The notes: generated by a model not told the origin, from the sequence alone. Numbered from the stretch's first letter, positions 27,779-36,252 are shown. The stretch: 64,000 bases of DNA from Methylocystis sp. MJC1 (GCF_026427715.1 NZ_CP107558.1:1835001-1899000); one strand, 5' to 3'. Translations and numbers: made by a program.

Positions 27779-27880
27779 AGGCCCCCTCCCACGCTCACGA
27801 TCGGCAATAGCCGAAATCTTGAAGGAGGCGGCAATTTGCTCCCTCTCCCGCGAAGCGGGGGAGGGCTGGGGAGGGGGCAT
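27779..27880. repeat. GCCCCCTCCC inverted repeat between tolA and tolB
   Basis: GCCCCCTCCC at 27781-27790 pairs with GGGAGGGGGC at about 27869-27878, and CCCTCTCCCGCGAAGCGGGGGAGGG forms an inner hairpin at 27841-27865. It occupies most of the 145-bp gap between tolA and tolB, where most relatives have a short spacer. It could attenuate tolB relative to tolQRA. Confidence 0.6.
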
Positions 27881-27900
27881 AATCAGCAGCGACGCGCGCA

Positions 27901-29097
27901 TCAATTCGCATCCTGGAAGCGGATGGTCACTTCATGCAGCGCTTCCTCGTAATAAGGCATGAATTCCGGCGGAATCCGCATCGGACTGCAGCGGCGCACG
28001 GCCTGCACCGCTTGCTCGCCGCGCGCCTGCTCCACCGGATTGGCGGAAGGGTTCACCAGGCGCGGGCGGCCTTCCAGCGCGCCCTCGCGCGACAAGTGAA
28101 ATTCCACGACCGGCGCGAAGGTGGCGCCGCCCAGCGAGAGGCCCGAGGCCCAGCAGGGGTGATAGTGATCGTGGATGTAGGAGGCGATGCGCGCCTCCAT
28201 CGACGCCGACATCTTTGGGGCGGCTCCCTCCGGCGCGCCGAGCGACGCGGTTTTGATTTCTTTGCCCGTGGATTCACGGCGCTGCGGCGCCTCCTTGCTC
28301 AGGAGATTGGCGATGTTGGCCGCGTCGAATTTCGACTTGGGCGCGTTCTCGTCGCCGGACTTGGGCTTCGCGCCCTTGGCGCTCTTCTCCGCCGTTTCGC
28401 CTTCCGCGCTATTTTGAGGCTTCGCCGGCTTTTCCTCGGCCTTCTTGCTTTGGAGCAGTTTCGCCACTTCGTCCGTCTTCAGCCGCGTCTCTTTCGGCTT
28501 CTCGGGCGCAGGCTTGGGCTCTTCCTTCGCTTCCTTCTCCGGCTTGGGGCGCACGGGGGGCTTCGGCTTCACGACCTCGGCCTCCTTGGGCTCCTCCAGC
28601 GGCTTCTCCTCCGGCGCAGCCGCCTTCGGTTTGACGGACGGCGTCGGCTTCGCCTCGGCGGGCTTTTCGACAGGCTTAAGCGGCTCGGGCTTTTTCTCGA
28701 CCGGGCGTTCCGGCGGCTCCGGCGCGGGCGGCAGAGCGGCGACGCGTTTGGGGGGCGTCGGCTCGGGCTTGTCGTCGGCGCCGGGGTCGGGCAGGCGCTT
28801 CAAGGAGGGGGGAGGGGTCGGCACATCCTTCTTGGCTTCCGCGATCGGCGGATGCGGCCTGGTCTCGCTCTCCTTGGCGACCTTGTCGACGCGCGGCGCG
28901 GGCTTTGGATCGCGCGCTGTCTTCTCGCCCTTCGTCACCCGCGTGAGCGCGTCGTCGGTGACGACCTCGACGGGGATTGTCTCCTGAGCGTCCTCGAATT
29001 TCTTCGCGTCCGAAAACAAGACAAGCGCCGCCACCAGCAGGCCCGCATGGGCCGCGGAAGAGATGACAACGCCTGGCTCGGAGCGCGAAACTCTCAT
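27901..29097 (-). CDS. tolA: TolA-like protein, Tol-Pal system
   Basis: This 398-residue envelope-spanning protein has a short cytoplasmic head, one transmembrane helix (SSAAHAGLLVAALVLF, about 12-29), and a very long Pro/Lys/Glu-rich periplasmic rod (about 45-290) of low complexity. A globular TonB/TolA C-terminal domain follows (MEARIASYIHDHYHPCW to VTIRFQDAN, about 305-398). TolA transduces proton-motive force from TolQR to TolB/Pal. The ATG lies 8 nt past the tolR stop. Confidence 0.93.
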   Translation of the reverse strand: MRVSRSEPGVVISSAAHAGLLVAALVLFSDAKKFEDAQETIPVEVVTDDALTRVTKGEKTARDPKPAPRVDKVAKESETRPHPPIAEAKKDVPTPPPSLKRLPDPGADDKPEPTPPKRVAALPPAPEPPERPVEKKPEPLKPVEKPAEAKPTPSVKPKAAAPEEKPLEEPKEAEVVKPKPPVRPKPEKEAKEEPKPAPEKPKETRLKTDEVAKLLQSKKAEEKPAKPQNSAEGETAEKSAKGAKPKSGDENAPKSKFDAANIANLLSKEAPQRRESTGKEIKTASLGAPEGAAPKMSASMEARIASYIHDHYHPCWASGLSLGGATFAPVVEFHLSREGALEGRPRLVNPSANPVEQARGEQAVQAVRRCSPMRIPPEFMPYYEEALHEVTIRFQDAN

Positions 29098-29104
29098 TCG
29101 AGCC

Positions 29105-29554
29105 TCACTTCTTCTCCTGCTCCGTCACCAGAGCGACCTTCTTGTAGCCCGCCGTCGTGACAAGCGACATGACTTCGGCCACGCGGCCGTAATTCACCGC
29201 CTTGGAGCCGCGCACATAGATGCGCTCGTCGAAGCCCTGTTTTGCGGCGTCCTTGAGCTTGTCGATGAGCTGCGCCACCTCGACCGGCTGATCCATGAGG
29301 AAGATCTGGCCCTTGTCGTCGATGGCGATCGAGACGGGCTTCTGGTCGATATTGAGCTGGCCCGCCTTGGTCTGCGGCAGATCAACGGCGACGCCGGTCG
29401 CGAGCAAGGGCGCCGCGACCATGAAGATGATGAGCAGCACCAGCATGACGTCGATGAACGGCGTCATGTTGATTTCAGCCATCGCGCCGTAGCGCGGCAC
29501 GCCGCGCCGGCGCCTGCCGCCCTTACGCCCGGGAGTGGAAACCGAGGCGCCCAT
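29105..29554 (-). CDS. tolR: TolR, Tol-Pal proton-channel subunit
   Basis: This 149-residue inner-membrane protein of the ExbD/TolR family has one helix (MTPFIDVMLVLLIIFMVAAP, about 31-50) that contains the essential proton-conducting Asp (in PFIDV). A periplasmic dimerisation domain follows. The Arg-rich N-terminus (GRKGGRRRRGVPRYG) is cytoplasmic. It lies 3 nt after tolQ and 8 nt before tolA. Confidence 0.95.
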   Translation of the reverse strand: MGASVSTPGRKGGRRRRGVPRYGAMAEINMTPFIDVMLVLLIIFMVAAPLLATGVAVDLPQTKAGQLNIDQKPVSIAIDDKGQIFLMDQPVEVAQLIDKLKDAAKQGFDERIYVRGSKAVNYGRVAEVMSLVTTAGYKKVALVTEQEKK

Positions 29555-29557
29555 GGG

Positions 29558-30298
29558 TCAGGCCGCCCGATCGCGGTTGGCCGCGTGCTGGTCGATCTGG
29601 CGGGAGAGAATGGCCGAGAATTCGTCGGCGAAGCTCTCCATGCGCGCCTGCGCCTTGGCGACGTCGCCCTGCATCTTATTGTAGGCGATGAGCGCCGGAA
29701 TGGCGGCGAAAAGGCCGATGGCGGTGGCGAGCAACGCCTCCGCAATGCCCGGCGCCACGACCGCGAGAGAGGTGTTCTTCGAGGCGGCGATCGAGCGGAA
29801 GGAGGTCATGATGCCCCAGACCGTGCCGAAGAGGCCGACGAAGGGGCCCGCCGAAGCCACCGTCGCGAGCACGAGCAGATTGGATTCGAGCTTCTCGACC
29901 TCGCGGGCGATGGAGACGTCGAGCACCTTCTCGATGCGCGCCTGCAAGCCCATGAAGCTGGCGCTGGCGCCCGTCTGGAAGGAGCGCTTCCATTCCTTCA
30001 TCGCCGCGACGAAAAGCGTCGCCATGCCGGTGGTCGGGCGCTCGGAGAGCTTGCCGTAGAGCTCCTCCAGCGAATTGCCCGACCAGAAGCTCTCCTCGAA
30101 ACGATCCATCGCCCGGCGAAGGCGCGAGAAGAGCAGCGTCTTGTCGATGATGATCGCCCAGCACCAGACCGAGGCGAGGAGCAGGCCCACCATCACGAAT
30201 TTCACGACGATATGCGCGCCCCAGAACATGCTCCAAATGGTGATGTCGGCGGCGGGGGCGGCGCCTGCGGCTGTCGCGGCGATGTCGGTTGGATTCAT
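29558..30298 (-). CDS. tolQ: TolQ, Tol-Pal proton-channel subunit
   Basis: This 246-residue inner-membrane protein of the ExbB/TolQ/MotA family has three helices (about 22-48, 143-165 and 180-205). LFGTVWGIMTSF and APGIAEALLATAIGLFAAIPAL are the family motifs lining the TolR-binding pore. It is part of ybgC-tolQ-tolR-tolA-tolB. A 137-bp gap to ybgC may hold an internal promoter. Confidence 0.96.
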   Translation of the reverse strand: MNPTDIAATAAGAAPAADITIWSMFWGAHIVVKFVMVGLLLASVWCWAIIIDKTLLFSRLRRAMDRFEESFWSGNSLEELYGKLSERPTTGMATLFVAAMKEWKRSFQTGASASFMGLQARIEKVLDVSIAREVEKLESNLLVLATVASAGPFVGLFGTVWGIMTSFRSIAASKNTSLAVVAPGIAEALLATAIGLFAAIPALIAYNKMQGDVAKAQARMESFADEFSAILSRQIDQHAANRDRAA

Positions 30299-30435
30299 GA
30301 TTTGTCCTTGAAGCGGAATGGCGCGCGCTTGCAGTATGAGCAGCGCCTCTTATTCCCCGCGATTCCGCCCTTTTCTGGGCCGCGGGTGCGCTGCACAACG
30401 ATACTTATCACGAATGCATTAACAAGCGGTAAGGG

Positions 30436-30873
30436 TTAAGAATTGGTGACGGTTTCCGGGGCCGCCGCGAGCGCGGTTTCGAATTTGGCGCGCAGCGCGG
30501 GCGACAGACGCTTGGCGCGGCCGTGCTCGACGCAGACGGCTTTTACTTGCGCAGTCGCCAGGACCTCCGCCCCGCGCAGGACGCGCTGATGCATTGTGAC
30601 GGAAGCGCCGCCAATGTCAGTGACGATGGTCTCGATCGAAAGCAGATCGTCCATGATCGCTGACTTGATGAACTCGATGTTCATGGCCCGCACCACGAAA
30701 AAGCTCGGCGAACCTGGGGCGCCTTGGAGCAGGCGCCGTTGGTCGAGCCCGATGTCGCGCAAAAGCTCCGTACGCCCGCGCTCCATGAAGCGGATATAGG
30801 AGGCGTGATAGACGAGGCCGGAGGCGTCGGTGTCTTCCCAATAGACGCGGACGGGGAGGATGTGGGGGATCAT
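30436..30873 (-). CDS. ybgC: Tol-Pal-associated acyl-CoA thioesterase
   Basis: This 145-residue hotdog-fold thioesterase has the 4-hydroxybenzoyl-CoA thioesterase-type signature VYWEDTDASGLVYHASYIRF, with the catalytic Asp in DTDASG. It hydrolyses acyl-CoA or acyl-ACP and accompanies the tol genes in most proteobacteria. Its ATG overlaps the stop of the ParE-like toxin gene by ATGA, so it may be made by translational coupling from the toxin message. Confidence 0.93.
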   Translation of the reverse strand: MIPHILPVRVYWEDTDASGLVYHASYIRFMERGRTELLRDIGLDQRRLLQGAPGSPSFFVVRAMNIEFIKSAIMDDLLSIETIVTDIGGASVTMHQRVLRGAEVLATAQVKAVCVEHGRAKRLSPALRAKFETALAAAPETVTNS

Positions 30874-31172
30874 TTATCGAGCTGCGCCTCAATATCCATG
30901 CGGCCGTCGAGCACGCGCAAGACGAGGTCGGCGGTCGCGTCAAAGCTGTAAAGGATGATGTAATTTTCACAGACGAGCGTGCGCAACCCCCGCCCATATT
31001 CTGGCCGCACGCGGCCCAGTTCCCGGAAATCGCCGAGGCGCAAGATGGCGGCTTCCAATGTGTCTGAAAGCGCGGCGGCCGCGCGGGTGCTTCGCTGCTC
31101 GAGATAGGCGAGTATTTCCGAAAGATCGCTCTTTGCGTTGTCGGAAATATCGAGACGCATCGGCTGCTTCAC
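30870..31172 (-). CDS. RelE/ParE-family toxin
   Basis: This 100-residue protein has the RelE/ParE fold: two N-terminal helices (DNAKSDLSEILAYLEQRSTRAA) then strands carrying RVRPEYGRGLRTLVCENYIILYSF and VLRVLDGRMDIE. The IILYSF-VLRVLDGR pattern is typical of ParE-type plasmid-stabilisation toxins that inhibit gyrase. It overlaps the antitoxin stop on one side and the ybgC start on the other, both by ATGA. Confidence 0.85.
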   Translation of the reverse strand: MKQPMRLDISDNAKSDLSEILAYLEQRSTRAAAALSDTLEAAILRLGDFRELGRVRPEYGRGLRTLVCENYIILYSFDATADLVLRVLDGRMDIEAQLDK

Positions 31173-31357
31173 GCGTCCGTCTTTGCGCGCTTGTCCGCCT
31201 TCACCCGCGCAAGCGCGCGGATTTCGTTCATGTCAAAGGGCGACATCCGTCCCGCCTCGACATCGTCCAGCGCCTCCTGCACGAGGGCGCGCATGATGGC
31301 GAGCTTCTCCGCCTGCTCTTCGAGAAAAGCGACGGCGCGTTGGGCGAGCTGGGTCAT
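31169..31357 (-). CDS. ParD-like antitoxin
   Basis: This 62-residue protein is charged and helical (EEQAEKLAIMRALVQEALDD, then AGRMSPFDMNEIRALARVKA). It resembles the C-terminal, toxin-binding part of ParD/YacA-type antitoxins and seems to lack a full DNA-binding head. It is the first gene of the unit antitoxin-toxin-ybgC, with ATGA overlap to the toxin. Identity rests mainly on context. Confidence 0.72.
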   Translation of the reverse strand: MTQLAQRAVAFLEEQAEKLAIMRALVQEALDDVEAGRMSPFDMNEIRALARVKADKRAKTDA

Positions 31358-31398
31358 GCCGGCAATATAGCACGCTTCATCAAAAAGCGCAGGGAGAC

Positions 31399-31424
31399 GG
31401 CCGCGCCGACGCTGGCGCGGCCTT
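31399..31424. terminator. Strong hairpin, possible terminator
   Basis: GGCCGCGCC and GGCGCGGCC form a perfect 9-bp stem with a 6-nt loop. It lies 8 nt after the PepSY stop codon and 42 nt before the antitoxin start codon on the minus strand. TTT follows on the plus side and a TTTTT lies a little downstream on the minus side. It likely ends the PepSY transcript. Confidence 0.45.
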
Positions 31425-31432
31425 TCGGAATT

Positions 31433-32932
31433 TTATTCCGCCGGGACAGTCGCCTGTCGCGACGGCTCCGCGGCGGCGCGCTGGGGGAGGCTGCGCCGCA
31501 GGCGTCGCCAGGCGAGCACGACGGCGCTCGTCGCCAACGTCAGGCCGAACAGGACCCAGGTCATGATCCAGACGCGCCGCGCCAGCGGGTGATGGGCGAA
31601 CCAGCCGAAATCCCAGTGATGCGCGGCGGAATACAGCCAGCGCCAGGCGCGGCGCTTGTCGTCGATCTTGAGCAGCAGGCGGCCGTCCTGCGGGTCGAGA
31701 TAAAGCGCGCCATGCAGCGAGTCGGCGAGATCGACGCGCAGCGCCGGCAGCGGCCGATCGAACACGCCTTGGCCATGGCCGGCGAAATAATAGCTGTCAT
31801 AGTCCTCGATGCGCTCCGTCGCGGCGATCTTGGTCTCGTCGGCGAGACGCTGCGCCGCGGCGACCAGCGCCGTCTCGTCGAAGCCCGTCTGCGCGCAAGC
31901 GATCGACAGCGCGCGGCGGGCGCCGTCGCGGTCGTACCCGATCAGCACGGCGTCGTCGCCGAGACGCGACCAACGCAATTCCACAATGTCCGTCCCGACG
32001 GATTCGTTCGACGGAGCCCACTCCTTCGCGATGCGCGGCAGGTCGCCGCCGCGATAGCGCGCAAGCTCCTCGCGGCTCGGCATCGTCGGAGAGAAGATGT
32101 CGCCCGGATTGGTCGAGAGAAAGCCGCTGCCGGCCCATATCAGCGCGAAAACGCCGCCGATGAGCCCCGCCCAGAAGTGATATTTGAACCAGGTTTCGCG
32201 ATAGGGCTGCGTGCGGCCGCGCCAATAGGTCGGCCGGCCGAAAAAGCCGGGCTTCCATTTCAGCCAGCCGATGATGACGCCGGTCAGCGCGCCGACGAAG
32301 GCGAAGAGGCCCGCATAGGTCAGCGCGGTTCGACGCCATTCTCCGGCGCCCAGGAGATCGAGCGGCCGGAAGAGATGCACCCAGCCGCCGACGTAATAGA
32401 GGATGCGTTGTGCGCGGGTCGCCGCCTGCAGCACCTCGCCGCTTTTCGCCGATACGACGACAATCACGCCGTCGTCGGTCGAGAAGCGATGAAAGGGTTT
32501 CAGCGCTTCGGCGTTGCGCAGGCCGATCACCGTGTCGACGGTATCGAGATAGGCGACGCCCTGGGCCGTCGCCAGCCAGTCGTAGGCGATCCGTTGCGCG
32601 ACCGGCGTCGTGACCTCGATCCGGCGTCCGTCGAGCGCAGACAAGGGAACGCGCTTGCCGTCCTCGCTCTCGACGATCCAGGCCGGCTCCTCTCCGAGAC
32701 GCAGCAGCCGCGCCTCACTGACGGCGCCCTTCCATCCGCTTCGCTGCAGCGCCTCGCCGAGCGAGAGCCAGCCGGCGGCGGGAGCAAGGTTCTGGGCGTG
32801 CGCCAGTTGCGCGCTTCGCGAGAGGGCTATCGAGCCCGAATTGGCGATGATCAGGCCCGAGGAGAACCACAGCAGCATGAAGAGAGCGAGCGCGACGCCC
32901 ACCCAGCGATGAACGAAAAAGAGCAGCCGCAT
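31433..32932 (-). CDS. PepSY-domain membrane protein
   Basis: This 499-residue inner-membrane protein has the PepSY-associated TM architecture: LLFFVHRWVGVALALFMLLWFSSG at the N-terminus, a helix near 210-230 (LTYAGLFAFVGALTGVIIGW), another near 255-275, and a C-terminal helix (VWIMTWVLFGLTLATSAVVL). Two periplasmic PepSY segments lie between them. HRW and several His (FHRF, HLFRPL, KYHFWAG, AHHWDFGW) could bind haem or metal. Relatives are often iron-regulated and near siderophore receptors, but none is visible here. Confidence 0.85.
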   Translation of the reverse strand: MRLLFFVHRWVGVALALFMLLWFSSGLIIANSGSIALSRSAQLAHAQNLAPAAGWLSLGEALQRSGWKGAVSEARLLRLGEEPAWIVESEDGKRVPLSALDGRRIEVTTPVAQRIAYDWLATAQGVAYLDTVDTVIGLRNAEALKPFHRFSTDDGVIVVVSAKSGEVLQAATRAQRILYYVGGWVHLFRPLDLLGAGEWRRTALTYAGLFAFVGALTGVIIGWLKWKPGFFGRPTYWRGRTQPYRETWFKYHFWAGLIGGVFALIWAGSGFLSTNPGDIFSPTMPSREELARYRGGDLPRIAKEWAPSNESVGTDIVELRWSRLGDDAVLIGYDRDGARRALSIACAQTGFDETALVAAAQRLADETKIAATERIEDYDSYYFAGHGQGVFDRPLPALRVDLADSLHGALYLDPQDGRLLLKIDDKRRAWRWLYSAAHHWDFGWFAHHPLARRVWIMTWVLFGLTLATSAVVLAWRRLRRSLPQRAAAEPSRQATVPAE

Positions 32933-33148
32933 CGGAATTTTCCTGTCTTTTCGGTAGATAAACCTTCTTCAGCGTGGACGACGGAGTCTCCGCCAATCGC
33001 GGTGGCCTTACGCTTTCTGAAGGTTTGACGAGGGCGGGAGCAAGGCCGCGCCATCTCTCAATAATCTACCTCGTGAATAGGAAAATCGTCAATGCCACGC
33101 CAGAGATAGCCGCCGGCGGGGAAATTCGGTTTTGTTTTAAAAGGAGCA

Positions 33149-33182
33149 AGGCGCGGCGTCGAAGTTCTCCGGCGCCGCGTCA
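33149..33182 (-). terminator. Possible terminator after the 33194 gene
   Basis: On the minus strand CGCGGCG and CGCCGCG pair around a loop of about 14-16 nt, and CCTTGCTCCTTTT follows. It lies about 10-20 nt beyond the stop of the 101-residue gene. Confidence 0.4.
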
Positions 33183-33193
33183 GTCGGGAAAAG

Positions 33194-33499
33194 TCAATGC
33201 GCCGCCGCGCCCGTGTTGCTGGGCAGGACCTTACGGACGCGATTGCCCTCGACCCAGGCGAAGCCGGCGTCGGGGTCGGCGCAGTTAATTTCCTGCTCGA
33301 TGATGAGCTTGTCGCAGAGCATCACGCAGATCGCTTCGATCGGCGCGGAGGTGTCGTTTTCCTCGGTCATGCGGTCGATGGAGATTTCGCCCATCTCCTC
33401 GCCGTCGACGAGATGCATGATGAAGACTTCCTCATGGCCGGCGACGCCATGCGCGTTCACGCGGAAGGTTTCGCCCTTGTACTGGAATTCCTGGATCAT
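33194..33499 (-). CDS. Small acidic protein, unknown function
   Basis: This 101-residue cytosolic protein starts MIQEFQYKGETFRVNAHGVA and is rich in E, D and I. AGGACGGAA lies just upstream of the ATG. Three cysteines (CVMLCDKL, NCADPD) are visible but there is no known motif. Composition and codon use are normal for the genome, so I think it is real. It stands alone between PepSY and ruvB, with an A+T-rich island upstream. Confidence 0.65.
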   Translation of the reverse strand: MIQEFQYKGETFRVNAHGVAGHEEVFIMHLVDGEEMGEISIDRMTEENDTSAPIEAICVMLCDKLIIEQEINCADPDAGFAWVEGNRVRKVLPSNTGAAAH

Positions 33500-33846
33500 T
33501 TCCGTCCTGCCTAAATTTTAATCGTTCCGGAATTTGCCCGTCCGTCGAGCAGCGCGGCGAAATTAGCGGGGGTTTCATTGGCGTCAAGAGCTGATTTGTC
33601 GCATGGCGATAGCTATTTATGGGGAATAATATTGCAGTAATTCTGACTAGATGCAATGAAAATGCTATTACGCAATATAATGTATATGTACAAATATGGA
33701 TAATAGTCTTTATGACATGGTTTATCGTCGCGCTTAAGATGCGATGCATTGGGTATTGTTGGCGGTTTGTTTGGCAATAGTAATGAATGTGATGAGCAAT
33801 AAGTGAGATATGCGACTTTTTTGATTATGAGGTAGGTTCTGGTTGT
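33500..33846. other. A+T-rich gene-free island upstream of a small gene
   Basis: By my count 33601-33720 is only about one third G+C, far below its surroundings. It holds runs such as AATATAATGTATATGTACAAAT, TATGACATGG and several ATG/TAA-rich stretches. A minus-strand frame (33432-33749) crosses it, but its translation is not protein-like. It could hold promoters, a silenced horizontally acquired scar, or an RNA; nothing specific is visible. Confidence 0.5.
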
Positions 33847-34899
33847 TTAGTCCTCTTCCCCAAACAATCCGAACTGCCCAGCCGGCCGTGCAGGCTCCGC
33901 GAGCCCCAAATGCCGAAAGGCGTGCGGCGTCAGCAGCCTTCCGCGCGGCGTGCGCTGCAGAAATCCCTGCTGCAGCAGATAGGGTTCGATAATGTCCTCG
34001 ATCGCGTCGCGCGGCTCCGACAGAGCTGCGGCGATCGTCTCGATCCCCACCGGACCGCCGCCGAAATTCAGCGCGACCATGTCGAGGTAACGACGATCCA
34101 TGATGTCGAGGCCGATCGAGTCGACTTCGAGCAGGCAAAGCGAACTGTCAGCGAGCTCCCGCGTGATCGTCGCGGCGCCTTCGACAACCGCGAAGTCGCG
34201 CACCCGGCGCAGCAGGCGCCCCGCAATGCGCGGCGTGCCGCGCGAGCGGCGCGCGATCTCTCTCGCGCCTTCGTCGCTCATGCCGACGCCGATGACGCGC
34301 GCGCCCCGCTTGACGATCAGCTCCAATTCCGCGGGCGTGTAGAAATTCAGCCGCACCGGAATGCCGAAACGGTCGCGCAGCGGCGTCGTCAGCAGGCCGG
34401 CGCGGGTCGTGGCGCCCACGAGCGTGAATTTGGCGAGGTCGATCTTCACCGAGCGCGCCGCCGGCCCCTCGCCGATGATGAGATCGAGCTGGAAATCCTC
34501 CATGGCGGGGTAGAGGATTTCTTCCACCGCCGGATTGAGCCGGTGGATTTCGTCGATGAAGAGCACGTCGCGCGGCTCGAGATTGGTGAGCTGCGCCGCC
34601 AGATCGCCCGCCTTGGCGATGACCGGGCCGGAGGTCGAGCGGAAATTGACCCCCATCTCGCGCGCCACGATCTGTGCGAGCGTGGTTTTCCCGAGGCCGG
34701 GCGGGCCGACGAACAGCACATGGTCGAGCGGGTCACCGCGCGTTTTTGCGGCCTCGATGAAGATTTTCAGGTTCTTGCGCGCCGCCTCCTGGCCGGTGAA
34801 ATCGGCGAGCGTCAGCGGCCGCAGGCTGGAATCGGTGTCGTCGTCGCGCTGTTCTGGGCTGACTAAGCGCCGGGGAGGGGTGGTCAAGGATCGCTCCAA
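33847..34899 (-). CDS. ruvB: Holliday junction helicase RuvB
   Basis: This 350-residue AAA+ motor drives branch migration with RuvA. Walker A lies in [16 protein letters not shown] (about 62-77), Walker B in [11 protein letters not shown], sensor 1 in [11 protein letters not shown] and the Arg finger in PLRDRFGIP. The C-terminal winged helix includes [17 protein letters not shown]. The open frame begins with a TTG at 34899; no better ATG is near, so the start is less certain. It is separated from ruvA by an Uma2 gene and an exported protein gene on the other strand. Confidence 0.95.
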   Translation of the reverse strand: MERSLTTPPRRLVSPEQRDDDTDSSLRPLTLADFTGQEAARKNLKIFIEAAKTRGDPLDHVLFVGPPGLGKTTLAQIVAREMGVNFRSTSGPVIAKAGDLAAQLTNLEPRDVLFIDEIHRLNPAVEEILYPAMEDFQLDLIIGEGPAARSVKIDLAKFTLVGATTRAGLLTTPLRDRFGIPVRLNFYTPAELELIVKRGARVIGVGMSDEGAREIARRSRGTPRIAGRLLRRVRDFAVVEGAATITRELADSSLCLLEVDSIGLDIMDRRYLDMVALNFGGGPVGIETIAAALSEPRDAIEDIIEPYLLQQGFLQRTPRGRLLTPHAFRHLGLAEPARPAGQFGLFGEED

Positions 34900-34947
34900 T
34901 GCGCCGGCGCGCGCGCTATGCTATTCTTCGCCAAACGGAGCCGCGCC

Positions 34948-35541
34948 GTGAATCGCCCGTCCTCGCTCTACGAGTATATGTCCCTCGACGATTTCGAGGA
35001 ACTTCTGGCCGACAAGCCCGCCGATGAAAAGTGGGAGCTGATCGGCGGCCGGGTCGTGCGCATGATGGTGGGCGCGCGCTGGCAGCACAACCGGATCTGC
35101 CAGAACATCGCCACGGCGATGTTGAACGACTTTCGCCGCCGCGGCTCGGATTGCCGGCCCTTCCAGGAGACCTTCTGGCTCAAGGAACGGCTGCTCGATC
35201 TCGCCTGCTTCCCGGACGTCATGGTGCGCTGCGGGCCTTTGCCGCCGGACGCGAACTCGATCGACAATCCGGTCGTGCTCGTCGAGGTCGTCTCCAAAGG
35301 CTCGGCCCAGCGCGATCGCTGGGAGAAATGGGGCTTCTATCGGCGGCTGCCCTCGCTTCAGCATTATGTGTTGGTCGAGCGGGACTATTTCGCGGTCGAC
35401 GTCTTCGACAGGGTCGAGGGCGGCTTCTTCGAGCGCCCCAGGCTCGCCGCCGCCTCGGAGATTTTGCGGGTGCCGGCGATCAGCTTCGAAATCACGCTCG
35501 AGGAAGTTTACCGGGACGTTCTCGCTCCCTCGAGCGAATGA
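34948..35541 (+). CDS. Uma2-family (DUF820) endonuclease-like protein
   Basis: This 197-residue protein of the Uma2 family has a restriction-endonuclease-like fold. The core acidic residues lie in LIGGRVVRM, the Asp in CFPDVMVRCG and the Glu in VVLVEVVSKGS, followed by the family ending RVEGGFFERPRL. The role is unknown; members are abundant in cyanobacteria and present in many others. The GTG at 34948 has GGAG 7 nt upstream; an ATG at 34918 would add 10 residues. It diverges from ruvB. Confidence 0.83.
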   Translation: MNRPSSLYEYMSLDDFEELLADKPADEKWELIGGRVVRMMVGARWQHNRICQNIATAMLNDFRRRGSDCRPFQETFWLKERLLDLACFPDVMVRCGPLPPDANSIDNPVVLVEVVSKGSAQRDRWEKWGFYRRLPSLQHYVLVERDYFAVDVFDRVEGGFFERPRLAAASEILRVPAISFEITLEEVYRDVLAPSSE

Positions 35542-35641
35542 GATCCCCGCTCGCCTTGTGCGCTGGCAAACGCGCCGACAGGCTCAGGCCCGTTACCGTG
35601 CCTCTCGATGGTTCATTTCAGAACTTGGTTAGGGGGCAAAT

Positions 35642-36076
35642 ATGCGTTCCAATATCTCGCGTCTGTTTTTGGCAATCGGCATGAGCGTGACGGCTGCGGG
35701 GCCGTCTTTGGCCGGGACGGGCGAGCTTTTGAGCGGCGACGCTTCCGAGACGGTCGACGCCAATATCGAACGCAACGGCGGCGCGCTGCTTGGGCCGTTC
35801 GTTACGACGTCGGCGAGATGCCGGAAGACGTCGGATTCCAGCGCCTGGATCATCGAGGAGCCCAGATATGGCAAGGCCGCCGTGGTTAAGAAGCGCGGCG
35901 AGATCGCCTATGGCGACGACCACCGCTACGCCTATTGCAACGACCGCCCGATTGCCGGGACGATGATCCGCTATCGCCCGGCGACCGGCTTCACGGGGGA
36001 CGATACATTCGTCTTCACGCTGCGTTTTTCGGATGGCGAGGTGCGGACGAAGCGGGTGAATGTTCACGTGGAGTAG
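35642..36076 (+). CDS. Exported Ig/cadherin-like domain protein
   Basis: This 144-residue protein has a signal peptide (MRSNISRLFLAIGMSVTAAG, cleavage near SLAG). The mature part ends in YRPATGFTGDDTFVFTLRFS and DGEVRTKRVNVHV, a beta-strand pattern like the Ig/cadherin-type repeats of secreted bacterial proteins. Two cysteines (about 59 and 99) may form a disulfide. It lies between ruvB and ruvA on the opposite strand, which interrupts the usual ruvCAB order. The precise function is unknown. Confidence 0.7.
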   Translation: MRSNISRLFLAIGMSVTAAGPSLAGTGELLSGDASETVDANIERNGGALLGPFVTTSARCRKTSDSSAWIIEEPRYGKAAVVKKRGEIAYGDDHRYAYCNDRPIAGTMIRYRPATGFTGDDTFVFTLRFSDGEVRTKRVNVHVE

Positions 36077-36088
36077 GGCGCGGCGGCG

Positions 36089-36245
36089 GGCCCTCATCCG
36101 ACCCTCGCTGACGCGAGGGCCACCTTCTCCCGCGAGCGGGAGAAGGGATCGCGTTGAAAGGTAAGTGATCAAAAATATTGCGGTTTTCTCCTTCTCCCGC
36201 ATGCGGGAGAAGGTGGCCCCTGCGTCAGCAGGGGTCGGATGAGGG
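36089..36245. repeat. CCCTCATCCGACCC inverted-repeat element (copy 2)
   Basis: This second copy of the element at 19113 begins CCCTCATCCGACCC and ends GGGTCGGATGAGGG, with two CCTTCTCCCG/CGGGAGAAGG hairpins and the core ATCGCGTTGAAA. It fills the gap between the convergent 35642 gene and ruvA. Confidence 0.8.
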
Positions 36246-36252
36246 CGTCCGC

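Noticed and set aside
33432..33749. Minus-strand frame in the A+T-rich island
   Set aside because: It overlaps the start of the real 33194-33499 gene in another frame and its composition reflects A+T richness.
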